Assembly: GCA_030262795.1 (NCBI GenBank)
Contig: JAJSZO010000003.1
Location: forward strand, 1 to 13,600
Direction: 5' to 3'
Source of the DNA: Deltaproteobacteria bacterium
GTDB lineage: Bacteria > Desulfobacterota > Desulfobacteria > Desulfobacterales > ETH-SRB1
DNA length: 13,600 nucleotides
The position numbers and the translations under genes were made by a program. Below are positions 6,069 to 12,712 of this stretch, piece by piece (position 1 is the first letter of the stretch; every line of letters starts with the position of its first letter). Under the pieces are notes generated by a model that saw only the letters and a program-made list of their open reading frames with translations, had not been told where the DNA came from and ran no database searches.

Positions 6069-6299
6069 TTGGCACGTATTACAATTGATGACTGCATGAA
6101 ACGCGTATCAAACCGTTTTTTGCTGTGCAACATGGTGGTTAAACGTGTAAGACAGATCCGTGATGGTTCTGAATATCTGGTAAGCTCACCAAAAAATGAA
6201 GATATCGTTGTTTCTCTGAGAGAAATAGCTGCGGATAAGATAATTTTACAGGAAAAAGAAGAGAAGAAAGAAAAAGAAAAAGCTTCAGTTGTTGCATAG
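6069..6299 (+). CDS. rpoZ: DNA-directed RNA polymerase omega subunit
   Basis: Omega wraps the C-terminal part of beta-prime and aids RNA polymerase assembly. The 76-aa product MARITIDDCMKRVSNRFLLC has the conserved N-terminal omega pattern (ARxTxxDC, then NRFxLV-like). KRVRQI and the helix VVSLREIAADKI follow. The tail (about 60-72) is a highly charged Glu/Lys stretch. The start is TTG with a full AAGGAGG upstream. The final codons (A-S-V-V-A-stop) lie in a 24-bp sequence duplicated in the greA leader, so the native C-terminus may have been altered by that event or been its source. It sits 23 nt after greA. Size and motif leave little doubt. Confidence 0.93.
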   Translation: MARITIDDCMKRVSNRFLLCNMVVKRVRQIRDGSEYLVSSPKNEDIVVSLREIAADKIILQEKEEKKEKEKASVVA

Positions 6300-6305
6300 T
6301 TCATT
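6282..6305 (+). repeat. 24-bp direct repeat spanning the rpoZ stop codon (copy 2)
   Basis: These bases are identical to 5491-5514. This copy encodes the rpoZ C-terminus and continues 6 nt past the stop. A second TTCATT occurs at 6347-6352, followed by a segment (gaaaaaaccgt ... gtgaacctg) that in the greA leader directly follows the first TTCATT. The two loci therefore differ by the segment between the TTCATT direct repeats. The rest of the 99-nt rpoZ-folE2 gap holds no visible promoter or terminator. Confidence 0.85.
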
Positions 6306-6398
6306 GGAAAAAGTATGAGCTGTTACTATCAAACAGGCTGGAATTATTCATTGAAAAAACCGTAATTGTGAACCTGGCAACCTGAGTAGTTACGAAGC

Positions 6399-7169
6399 AT
6401 GAAAGATATTCAGAATCAGAGAGATTACCGCAACATAACAATAGACAAAGTAGGAATAAAGAATCTTCGATATCCCATAACTGTTCTTGATCGGAGAAAC
6501 GGTTGCCAGAATACGGTTGCTACGATAAACATGTATGTTGATTTGCCCCACGAATACAAGGGCACACACATGAGCCGTTTTGTGGAAATCCTCAACGTGT
6601 TGCGTCCTGAGGTTTCTTTTAAAAAGATATCAGATACTCTCAGGCAGATGAAAAAACATTTAAATGCCGCTTCTTCTCACATCAAAGTGACTTTTCCCTA
6701 TTTTATCGAAAAAAAGGCTCCGATTAGCGGCTCACCAGGCCTTATGGACTATACTTGCAGTGTTACAGGATCAAGTGGACCTGATGATAAGGTCGATCTT
6801 GTGTCAGAAGTGATTGTTCCTATTTCTTCTGTGTGTCCTTGCTCGAAGGAAATAAGTGAGTCGGGAGCTCACAATCAGCGCGGGGAAGTCAGGCTTAGCA
6901 TCAGGTTCAAGAAATTTATATGGATAGAAGATATGATCAAACTTGTTGAGAAATCCGGATCAAGCGAAGTATATTCTGTTCTGAAGCGGGTTGATGAAAA
7001 ATATATAACAGAGTACGGGTTCAGCAATCCCAAGTTTGTTGAAGATATTGTAAGGGATATAGCTATAAAGCTTAAAGAAGACAATAATGTAACTTGGTTT
7101 TCCGTAAGTGCCGAAAATTTTGAGTCCATCCACAACCACAGCGCATATGCCCACATTGCAAGTAGTTGA
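6399..7169 (+). CDS. folE2: GTP cyclohydrolase FolE2 (type IB)
   Basis: FolE2 converts GTP to 7,8-dihydroneopterin triphosphate, the entry step for tetrahydrofolate and, in many bacteria, for queuosine precursors. It replaces the zinc enzyme FolE and can use other metals. The 256-aa length and N-terminus (QRDYRNITIDKVGIKNLRYPI) match the family, supporting the ATG at 6399 although only a weak GAAG precedes it. Motifs in order are THMSRF (56-61), the Cys motif SSVCPCSKEIS (143-153, Cys146/Cys148), GAHNQRG (156-162) and ENFESIHNHSAYA (239-251). It follows rpoZ by 99 nt on the same strand. Its stop lies 4 nt from the stop of the convergent dacB. Whether folE also exists elsewhere in the genome cannot be seen here. 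Confidence 0.95.
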   Translation: MKDIQNQRDYRNITIDKVGIKNLRYPITVLDRRNGCQNTVATINMYVDLPHEYKGTHMSRFVEILNVLRPEVSFKKISDTLRQMKKHLNAASSHIKVTFPYFIEKKAPISGSPGLMDYTCSVTGSSGPDDKVDLVSEVIVPISSVCPCSKEISESGAHNQRGEVRLSIRFKKFIWIEDMIKLVEKSGSSEVYSVLKRVDEKYITEYGFSNPKFVEDIVRDIAIKLKEDNNVTWFSVSAENFESIHNHSAYAHIASS

Positions 7170-7173
7170 GAAG

Positions 7174-8391
7174 CTATTTTAATACCTTCAAAATTCTGTT
7201 CATTATAAGTTCTGCTGATTTTCCAGGTGTATTTATCAGCACAACAAAATGATACAATTCCTTTTTTTCGTTTCTTATATATCCAGCCCTTGTCTTGATA
7301 CCGTTCAGGGTTCCTGTTTTGTAAAACTTTCTGCCTGATTTGTGCATCAGCTCGTGGTAAGGCTCAAATTTTTCAAGAATTTTATGCAGGCTGTTTGCAG
7401 AAATCTTGTTTTGTCTTGATATGCCTGAGCCTTCAATAATGGAGATATTGTCTATGTTAAGCACGTTCTTTGTGTAATTTAATGCTGCAAGAACCCCTTT
7501 ATCAAGAGTGCCCGGCAGCCCGTAACGTTTTGTACCAGCGGAAATGAGTAGTTGATTTGCTATAAAATTATTTGAGTGTTCTAAAAGTTTTGATATGATT
7601 TCCTTTATTGAAAAAATAGATATATACTTAAATACCAATATGTCATTTTCTTTATTAACTCTTCCATGCCTTATATTGCCATTAGATTTAATGCCTTGTT
7701 TCTCAAGAAAGTATTTTAAAAGATGTCCCAAATAAAGTGTGTTTTCATTTTCTTTATGGGAAAATACTATTCTTCCCATGGTTAGTTTTGACTTTTTAAT
7801 TTTTCTTAGTGCAAAGGGCAACAGTGGCGTCTGTTCTTCAGCACTGGCATATTTGCCGTTTTCAAGGCGCTTGAAGTATACTGTATTGAAGTTGGCGCAA
7901 AGCGCCCCATTTGGAGCATCATATGGCTGCGATGATGAGGTAATTCCAGGGATTATAATGGGTTGCTTAAAATATGAATCATCTAAAACAATATTTTTAA
8001 TCTTTTTATGCTCTGAATCAAGCCTTGAGCCAATTGCCCTGGATATTTCCTCCAGAATTTCAGATGTCAGCAAAGGATCTCCATATCCTTTTATTTTAAG
8101 ATTTGAATCGTTATCTATGTAGAATTCAGTAGTAAATCTGTAATCAGGCCCCAGATAATGCATTGCCACGAGAGAAGTAAGTATTTTTAAAGTAGAAGCA
8201 GGAATGAGTTTTTTGTCGGCATTTTTGGAAAATAGAATTCTGCCACGCTGATCAGCCACAAGAACAGCATCCTGATCGCCAATAAGATTTGCCACGTCAC
8301 TTAGATTTTCAGCATGAAGATTTTGAATTTGACCGGGCATCAAAAACCAGAATAGCAGAACAAAATATGTTGGCAAATGTTTAGGGTTCAT
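7174..8391 (-). CDS. dacB: D-alanyl-D-alanine carboxypeptidase/endopeptidase (PBP4 type, peptidase S13)
   Basis: This periplasmic serine peptidase trims or hydrolyses peptidoglycan cross-links. A signal peptide (residues 1-27: basic start, hydrophobic core VLLFWFLMP, likely cleavage after NLHA) directs export. The three penicillin-binding motifs are S66-T-L-K69 (SxxK), S273-N-N275 (SxN) and K358-T-G360 (KTG). GYGDPLLTS (102-110) and DDSYF (137-141) are typical S13 landmarks. At 405 aa it is shorter than E. coli PBP4 (477 aa). The SxxK-SxN interval is about 207 residues against about 244, so the accessory domains inserted in the transpeptidase fold are trimmed. It is transcribed towards folE2 and divergent from the MFS gene; no clear ribosome site is seen. 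Confidence 0.93.
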   Translation of the reverse strand: MNPKHLPTYFVLLFWFLMPGQIQNLHAENLSDVANLIGDQDAVLVADQRGRILFSKNADKKLIPASTLKILTSLVAMHYLGPDYRFTTEFYIDNDSNLKIKGYGDPLLTSEILEEISRAIGSRLDSEHKKIKNIVLDDSYFKQPIIIPGITSSSQPYDAPNGALCANFNTVYFKRLENGKYASAEEQTPLLPFALRKIKKSKLTMGRIVFSHKENENTLYLGHLLKYFLEKQGIKSNGNIRHGRVNKENDILVFKYISIFSIKEIISKLLEHSNNFIANQLLISAGTKRYGLPGTLDKGVLAALNYTKNVLNIDNISIIEGSGISRQNKISANSLHKILEKFEPYHELMHKSGRKFYKTGTLNGIKTRAGYIRNEKKELYHFVVLINTPGKSAELIMNRILKVLK

Positions 8392-8442
8392 TAGAATCGC
8401 TGATGCATTGCGTTTTATATGTAAATACCGTATTGCACAAAT
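8392..8442. promoter_or_regulatory. Divergent dacB / MFS promoter region
   Basis: This 51-bp AT-rich gap lies between two divergently oriented starts and so should hold promoters for both. On the minus strand, TTGTGC (near 8438-8433) followed by TATAAA 15 nt later is a possible but imperfect sigma-70 pair for dacB. On plus, TTGCGT (8408-8413) has only a poor -10 partner. Neither start has a good Shine-Dalgarno, so leaders would be very short. The assignment rests mainly on gene layout. Confidence 0.3.
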
Positions 8443-9582
8443 ATGATTAAAGGTTCCAGGGATTCATTCAGATTTATAATCGGTTCTCAATATTTTTTAT
8501 ATTTTGGTATTATGGGCATTTTTTTGCCCTATTTTAATTTATACTGTTATCATCTTAATTTTACCGGTTTTCAAATAGGACTTCTGTCTGCCATTAGAAC
8601 TGTGACGATAGTTTTGTTCCCATTATTCTGGGGGGCTTTGGCAGACCGTTTTCAAATCAGGAAACCGATATATATTTTATGCAATTTCGTAAGCGCAGGA
8701 ATATGGACATGTTATTTTTATACCACTGATTTTTGGTTAATGTTCGTTATTACTATGTTTTATGGAATTTTTTACGCACCTATTATATCTTTTCTTGAAG
8801 CTTTTACGATGGATGTTCTTGGCAAAGAGAAGAAAAGTTACGGGAAGCTGAGGGCGTGGGGATCATTTTCTTTTATTGTTATTGTAGTAGTTCTTGGCAG
8901 AATAATTGATCTTTTTTCAATCGAAATTATTATCGCTGTAATTCTTGCAGGCTCTATGCTTCAGGCATTCATTTCTGTCAAAATTCCGAACGTTGTTATT
9001 TCAAAAAAGGAGTCTTTTAATCCTGATGCAAAAATTTTATTAAAGAAACGTGTAACCGTCTTCCTGTTTTGCAGTTTTTTAATGCTTCTAAGCCATGGAA
9101 CCTACTATGCTTTCTTTTCCATACATTTAGACGCCCTTGGATATGGTAAAACATTTATCGGAATTACATGGGCTCTGGCTTCGATTGCAGAGATACTTGT
9201 AATGATAAAGTCAGACAAAATATTCAAGCGTTTTTCCCTGGAAAATGTTCTGGTGTTTTCATTTATGATAGCAACATTAAGATGGTTAATACTTTTCTTT
9301 GTAAAATCTCCGGGTTTAATTCTGATATCACAGGTTTTTCATGCTGTTACTTATGGAGCATTTCATATAGCAAGTATATTATATATTGATTTGTTAATTC
9401 CCGATAAAGCCAAAACTCTGGGGCATGCAGCAAATAATGCTGTAACTTACGGCCTTGGGATGACAGTCGGATTTCTCTTTAACGGCTATTTCTATAACAG
9501 TATAGGTGCATTTAATTTGTTTATAATAAGCAGTCTTATTGCCCTGTCTGGAGGTTTGATTTTTTATTTTTCGAATGAATAA
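8443..9582 (+). CDS. Major facilitator superfamily transporter (HcaT/LacY-like MFS_1-like group)
   Basis: This is an inner-membrane secondary transporter. It has about 12 hydrophobic helices across 379 aa, the same length as the E. coli 3-phenylpropionate permease HcaT. The N-terminal half opens with a helix FFLYFGIMGIFLPYFNLY-like segment (residues 17-34). After helix 2 comes the MFS loop motif G-A-L-A-D-R-F-Q-I-R-K (64-74). A polar central loop (about 180-205) separates the two six-helix halves. SYGKLRAWGSFSF (131-143) is typical of the LacY/HcaT/NupG-like relatives. The substrate cannot be read from sequence: an aromatic acid, sugar or nucleoside are all possible. It stands alone, divergent from dacB, and ends at a strong hairpin terminator. 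No enzyme neighbour hints at its substrate. Confidence 0.85.
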   Translation: MIKGSRDSFRFIIGSQYFLYFGIMGIFLPYFNLYCYHLNFTGFQIGLLSAIRTVTIVLFPLFWGALADRFQIRKPIYILCNFVSAGIWTCYFYTTDFWLMFVITMFYGIFYAPIISFLEAFTMDVLGKEKKSYGKLRAWGSFSFIVIVVVLGRIIDLFSIEIIIAVILAGSMLQAFISVKIPNVVISKKESFNPDAKILLKKRVTVFLFCSFLMLLSHGTYYAFFSIHLDALGYGKTFIGITWALASIAEILVMIKSDKIFKRFSLENVLVFSFMIATLRWLILFFVKSPGLILISQVFHAVTYGAFHIASILYIDLLIPDKAKTLGHAANNAVTYGLGMTVGFLFNGYFYNSIGAFNLFIISSLIALSGGLIFYFSNE

Positions 9583-9586
9583 CAAA

Positions 9587-9624
9587 AGCCGTAACTCCTT
9601 AGAATTACGGCTCTATTCTTTTTT
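9587..9624. terminator. Bidirectional intrinsic terminator (MFS gene / secG-tRNA-Leu)
   Basis: AGCCGTAA (9587-9594) pairs perfectly with TTACGGCT (9605-9612) across a 10-nt loop. On + it is followed by ctattctttttt, and on - by ttttgtt. It begins 4 nt after the MFS stop and lies 17 nt beyond the CCA end of the tRNA, so it serves both convergent transcripts. Confidence 0.85.
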
Positions 9625-9629
9625 CTATG

Positions 9630-9715
9630 TGGTGCCGAAGGCCGGATTTGAACCGGCACGAGTCTCCCCACTACCCCCTCAAGATAGCGTGTCTACCAAG
9701 TTCCACCACTTCGGC
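9630..9715 (-). tRNA. tRNA-Leu (GAG anticodon), CCA encoded
   Basis: On the minus strand the RNA starts GCCGAAGTGGTGG and ends with acceptor strand CTTCGGCA followed by an encoded CCA (9630-9632). The acceptor pairs 9709-9715 with 9634-9640. The anticodon stem is CTATC/GGTAG with loop TTGAGGG, giving anticodon GAG (9678-9680), which reads CUC and CUU. The T arm is GCCGG-TTCAAAT-CCGGC. The long variable region (TGGGGAGACTCGT) makes it class II, as expected for leucine. It lies 13 nt after the secG stop on the same strand, so it is probably processed from the secG message. The order secG-tRNA-Leu(GAG) matches E. coli secG-leuU. Confidence 0.97.
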
Positions 9716-9728
9716 AATAAAAAAATCG

Positions 9729-10124
9729 TCAATTCTTTGGACTTTCCTTTGAGCTTTCCGGTGTTTGGGTCTGTGTTGCAGGCTCTGGCTCAGGCGCAGA
9801 TTTTGAGGTTTTTTCCTGCGCAGGCAAGCTTTTCTCAGGCTCAGCATGCTGTTCTATTGGGATTTCTGTGTCAATCATAATGGAATCTCCGGTTTTATGA
9901 CTGGACATGTATGCAAGCCCCAAAGATGTCAGCATAAATATTATAGCAGCCGCTGTTGTCGCTTTGCTTAAAAAAGTTGACGCACCTGTACTTCCAAAAA
10001 GAGTCTGACTGGAACCGCCTCCAAAAGCAGCCCCCATATCAGTCCCTTTTCCTGTCTGCAGCAAAACGATCATAATTAGAGCTATACAGACTATAACATG
10101 TATTACTATTAATAATGGTGACAT
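9729..10124 (-). CDS. secG: Preprotein translocase subunit SecG
   Basis: SecG is the small accessory subunit of the SecYEG channel in the inner membrane and assists SecA-driven export. The 131-aa protein has two membrane helices (about 3-22 and 54-73). Between them is the diagnostic loop LLQTGKGTDMGAAFGGGSSQ, then TLFGSTGASTFLSKAT. The C-terminal tail (about 80-131) is Pro/Glu/Lys/Gln-rich, low complexity and variable in this family. The ATG lacks a clear Shine-Dalgarno. The gene follows tpiA on the same strand, but a 149-bp inverted-repeat element now sits between them, starting 10 nt after tpiA's stop (including its target duplication) and ending 37 nt before secG. secG expression may therefore depend on read-through of that structure or on a local promoter. 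Confidence 0.95.
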   Translation of the reverse strand: MSPLLIVIHVIVCIALIMIVLLQTGKGTDMGAAFGGGSSQTLFGSTGASTFLSKATTAAAIIFMLTSLGLAYMSSHKTGDSIMIDTEIPIEQHAEPEKSLPAQEKTSKSAPEPEPATQTQTPESSKESPKN

Positions 10125-10161
10125 ATTACCGTTTTTATCTTGTAAATACTCAAGTTGTTAG

Positions 10162-10326
10162 GTTCAAGGGGCTACCAACTTAAGGCGGGATACTTTGTAA
10201 TCTCAAGGTGTTACAGTAGGATGGGCATCGCCCACCAATCTATGCGGTTTACAGAGATCACCCATTGATTGGTGGGCAGTGCCCACCCTACAAATTGTCC
10301 CGCTTTAAGTTGGTAGCCGTTCAAGG
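10162..10326. mobile_element. MITE-like element with 21-bp TIRs and 8-bp target duplication
   Basis: The body is 149 bp (10170-10318). The left terminus GGCTACCAACTTAAGGCGGG(A) (10170-10190) is the reverse complement of 10298-10318 with one mismatch in 21. GTTCAAGG flanks it directly on both sides (10162-10169 and 10319-10326), a perfect 8-bp target-site duplication. Inside is a second inverted repeat, 10216-10240 against 10267-10291 (3 mismatches in 25), containing TGGGCA and GCCCACC palindromes. It encodes no protein, so it is non-autonomous. Families with 8-bp duplications include IS6, IS66, ISL3 and IS1595; the parent cannot be chosen from sequence alone. It has inserted between tpiA and secG. 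Confidence 0.88.
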
Positions 10327-10335
10327 CTATAACAA

Positions 10336-11094
10336 TTAATTGTAATTGACAAGTTGACTGAAAGTATCAGGATTCAGGCTTGCCCCTCCGACAAGGGCAC
10401 CATCAACATCAGGCATAGCCATAAGTTCCGAGATGTTGCCTGGATTTACACTTCCTCCATACAGTATTCTGATGGAACCGGAAAGCTTGTCTCCAAATTC
10501 TTTTTCAATTAAAGAACGCAAAAATAAATGAACCTCCTGAGCCTGCTCCTTTGTTGCTGTTTTACCTGTTCCTATGGCCCATACAGGTTCATATGCTATA
10601 ACGATTGTTTTTAGATCATCCAGAGAAAAACCTTCTAACCCCTTTTTTAACTGTTTGTCAAGTACAGAAAATGTATAATTTGATTCCCGTTCTTTTTCAG
10701 ATTCTCCAACGCATAGAATTGGTATTAATCCAAATTCTAATGCAGCTCTGACTTTTTTATTAACGGTATCGTCATTATCATCAAAATACTGTCGCCGTTC
10801 TGAATGACCTATAATTACATATTTACATCCTGCTGATCCAAGCATAGCGGGTGATATTTCGCCTGTATAAGCGCCCTCTTTTTCCCAGAAAAGATTCTGC
10901 GCCCCAAGAGAAACACAGCTCTCCATGATAATACCTGATACAGAGTAAAGCGCTGTAAATGGAGGTGCGATCATAACATCTTTTCCAATAGTCCCTGATA
11001 AAAGTTTTACAAGCTGTTCTGAAGTTTCAACAGCTTCGGAAATTGTTTTAAACATCTTCCAGTTTCCGGCAATAAAAGGTCTGCGTTTTTCCAT
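10336..11094 (-). CDS. tpiA: Triosephosphate isomerase
   Basis: TpiA interconverts dihydroxyacetone phosphate and glyceraldehyde 3-phosphate in glycolysis and gluconeogenesis. The 252-aa TIM barrel has every catalytic residue: Asn11 and Lys13 (GNWKMF), His97 (IGHSERRQYF) and Glu169 (AYEPVWAIGTGKTA, which also contains the flexible loop 6). Phosphate-binding GGSV is at 213-216 and GALVGGASL at 232-240. The start is set by AGGAG (11104-11108 on the minus strand), 9 nt before the ATG. gap lies upstream by 96 nt and secG downstream, as in many bacterial gap-pgk-tpiA-secG clusters, but pgk is missing here. Confidence 0.98.
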   Translation of the reverse strand: MEKRRPFIAGNWKMFKTISEAVETSEQLVKLLSGTIGKDVMIAPPFTALYSVSGIIMESCVSLGAQNLFWEKEGAYTGEISPAMLGSAGCKYVIIGHSERRQYFDDNDDTVNKKVRAALEFGLIPILCVGESEKERESNYTFSVLDKQLKKGLEGFSLDDLKTIVIAYEPVWAIGTGKTATKEQAQEVHLFLRSLIEKEFGDKLSGSIRILYGGSVNPGNISELMAMPDVDGALVGGASLNPDTFSQLVNYN

Positions 11095-11190
11095 TGTATT
11101 CGACTCCTATTAATTATAAGGGAGAAGGGAAACAGGAAACCTATCACCAACTCCAGCACCTAAAACCCAACCGCCCATCACCTATCTACC
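11095..11190. other. gap-tpiA spacer, strand-biased, possibly a degenerate heptamer array
   Basis: The + strand is purine-rich at 11119-11139 (GGGAGAAGGGAAACAGG) and then almost free of G to 11190, with irregular CCTATCA, CCAACTC and CCATCAC words at roughly 7-bp steps. It may be an eroded version of the heptamer arrays elsewhere, but the period is not clean. The tpiA ribosome site lies at its left end. No terminator is visible. Confidence 0.3.
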
Positions 11191-12195
11191 TTAAAGCTGC
11201 GATCCTATCATGGCTGCCAGCTCTACCATCCTCGTTGAGTATCCCGTTTCATTGTCATACCATGAGAGTACTTTAACCATATCAGCTACGGCATAAGTTG
11301 TTGCGGAATCAACAATGGAAGACAACTTCGATCCGTTGAAATCCGTAGATACAAGCGGAAGATCGCAATATCCAAGTATGCCTGAAAGATATCCTTCCGA
11401 AGCGCTTTTGAGTGCCTGGTTTACATCGGAAACCGTAACTCCTGATTTTTCGACAGTCGCCACAAGATCAACAATAGAAACATTCGGTGTTGGAACTCTG
11501 ATCGCGAGTCCGTTTAGCCTGCCTTCCAGTTCCGGCAGTACAAGAGATACCGCTTTTGCAGCACCGGTTGTCGTTGGAATCATGTTTAGAGCTGCGGACC
11601 TGGCCCTTCGAAGGTCCTTGTGCGGAAAATCAATAAGGCGTTGATCACCTGTATAAGCATGTATGGTAGTCATTAGTCCGCATTTTATGCCGAAATTATC
11701 AAGGAGTACTCTGGCAACCGGTGCAAGACAATTAGTGGTACACGATGCATTTGATATTATATTATGTTGTTCAGGATCATACTGATTTGAGTTTATGCCC
11801 ATTACAATTGTAATATCAGGATTTTTGGCGGGTGCGGATATTATAACCTTTCGCGCTCCTGCAGCAAGATGCTTTGAAGCATTTTCGTGATCTATGAACA
11901 GACCGGTACATTCTGCAACAATGTCAACCTCAAACTCTTTCCATTTCAGTTGCTCAGGATTCCTGATTGACGTAAAAGCGACAGACCTGCCGTCAACCTC
12001 AATTGAATCTTCTTTTGCCTTAACTTTTTTGCCAAGATTTCCGTGAACAGAATCATAAGTTAGAAGATGAGCCATTGTAGTTAAATCAGTAAGGTCATTA
12101 ATAGCCACAACTTCAACGTCAGGATGATTCATTGCAACCCTGAATATCAGTCTCCCAATCCTTCCAAAACCATTTATTCCTAATTTAATGCTCAT
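11191..12195 (-). CDS. gap: Glyceraldehyde-3-phosphate dehydrogenase, type I
   Basis: This cytoplasmic enzyme oxidises and phosphorylates glyceraldehyde 3-phosphate to 1,3-bisphosphoglycerate. The 334-aa protein has the Rossmann loop GINGFGRIGR (6-15) and Asp34 (AINDLTD), which favours NAD. The nucleophile is Cys152 in SNASCTTNC, with His179 in THAYTGDQ (numbering from the ATG). The helix STRMVELA closes the C-terminus. AAGGAG on the minus strand (12200-12205) sits only 4 nt before the ATG. The gene follows the EIIA gene by 66 nt and precedes tpiA by 96 nt. Its glycolytic neighbour pgk is not between them. Confidence 0.98.
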   Translation of the reverse strand: MSIKLGINGFGRIGRLIFRVAMNHPDVEVVAINDLTDLTTMAHLLTYDSVHGNLGKKVKAKEDSIEVDGRSVAFTSIRNPEQLKWKEFEVDIVAECTGLFIDHENASKHLAAGARKVIISAPAKNPDITIVMGINSNQYDPEQHNIISNASCTTNCLAPVARVLLDNFGIKCGLMTTIHAYTGDQRLIDFPHKDLRRARSAALNMIPTTTGAAKAVSLVLPELEGRLNGLAIRVPTPNVSIVDLVATVEKSGVTVSDVNQALKSASEGYLSGILGYCDLPLVSTDFNGSKLSSIVDSATTYAVADMVKVLSWYDNETGYSTRMVELAAMIGSQL

Positions 12196-12217
12196 AATAC
12201 TCCTTATCCTTCTTTGG

Positions 12218-12241
12218 TGAATTTGTAAAAAGGCAAATTCA
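12218..12241. other. Small inverted repeat in the gap 5' leader
   Basis: TGAATTTG (12218-12225) and CAAATTCA (12234-12241) form a perfect 8-bp AT-rich stem around an 8-nt loop, just upstream of the gap ribosome site and 20 nt after the EIIA stop. It could be an operator or an mRNA stem; nothing in the sequence says which. Confidence 0.3.
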
Positions 12242-12261
12242 TCAGGTTTAATAAATAAAAA

Positions 12262-12675
12262 TTATCTTCGTTTGTTTCCTTTTAAAATCCCACTTGCCAG
12301 AGATATGCTCTTTTTACCAAAAGCCTCCAGGTTTACCACAAGACTGCTCAGGTCTTCATCATCTCGAAGATTGGCTGCTCTTATCAAAATTGGGAGGTTT
12401 ACTCCGGATAATACTTCCACATGTCCTTCTTCAAGAAATGAATAGCTTAAATTAGAAGGAGTTCCTCCAAACATATCTGTAAGAATCAGTACACCTTTTT
12501 TCTGATTGACTTTTTTTATTCCTTCGGCAATTTTTTTACGGAGAATTTCAGCATTTTCGTTCAGATCTACTGAAACCGATACCATGGCCTCAGCCTTTTT
12601 TCCAAGAATGAATTCTGCTGCATCTATTAATGCATCCCCGAGATTACAGTGTGTAGTTATAACTATACCTATCAT
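12262..12675 (-). CDS. PTS EIIA component, mannose family
   Basis: EIIA-Man domains accept phosphate from HPr on a histidine and normally pass it to EIIB. The 137-aa protein is a lone domain: MIGIVITTHCNLGDALI places the phospho-acceptor at His9, and VLILTDMFGGTPSN carries the supporting Asp67 and the conserved GGTPSN. No EIIB, EIIC or EIID gene is present in the window, so it probably acts as a regulatory or phosphate-relay protein rather than in sugar uptake. It lies 37 nt downstream of rapZ on the same strand, with AAGGAA ahead of the ATG. In related bacteria rapZ and hprK often neighbour such an EIIA (knowledge of the group, not visible here). gap follows. Confidence 0.93.
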   Translation of the reverse strand: MIGIVITTHCNLGDALIDAAEFILGKKAEAMVSVSVDLNENAEILRKKIAEGIKKVNQKKGVLILTDMFGGTPSNLSYSFLEEGHVEVLSGVNLPILIRAANLRDDEDLSSLVVNLEAFGKKSISLASGILKGNKRR

Positions 12676-12712
12676 AAAATTCCTTCTTAAAATACCAATT
12701 ACGTTCCTTACG

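Noticed and set aside
7739..8122. + strand ORF of 127 aa within dacB
   Set aside because: It is the complement of a gene with complete PBP4 motifs; its protein has no features of its own.
9575..9880. + strand ORF of 101 aa containing PKAGFEPAR
   Set aside because: It is the reverse of tRNA-Leu and the secG 3' end; this peptide is a well-known false translation of tRNA antisense.
11315..11644. + strand ORF of 109 aa within gap
   Set aside because: It is a shadow of the highly conserved GAPDH coding sequence on the other strand.
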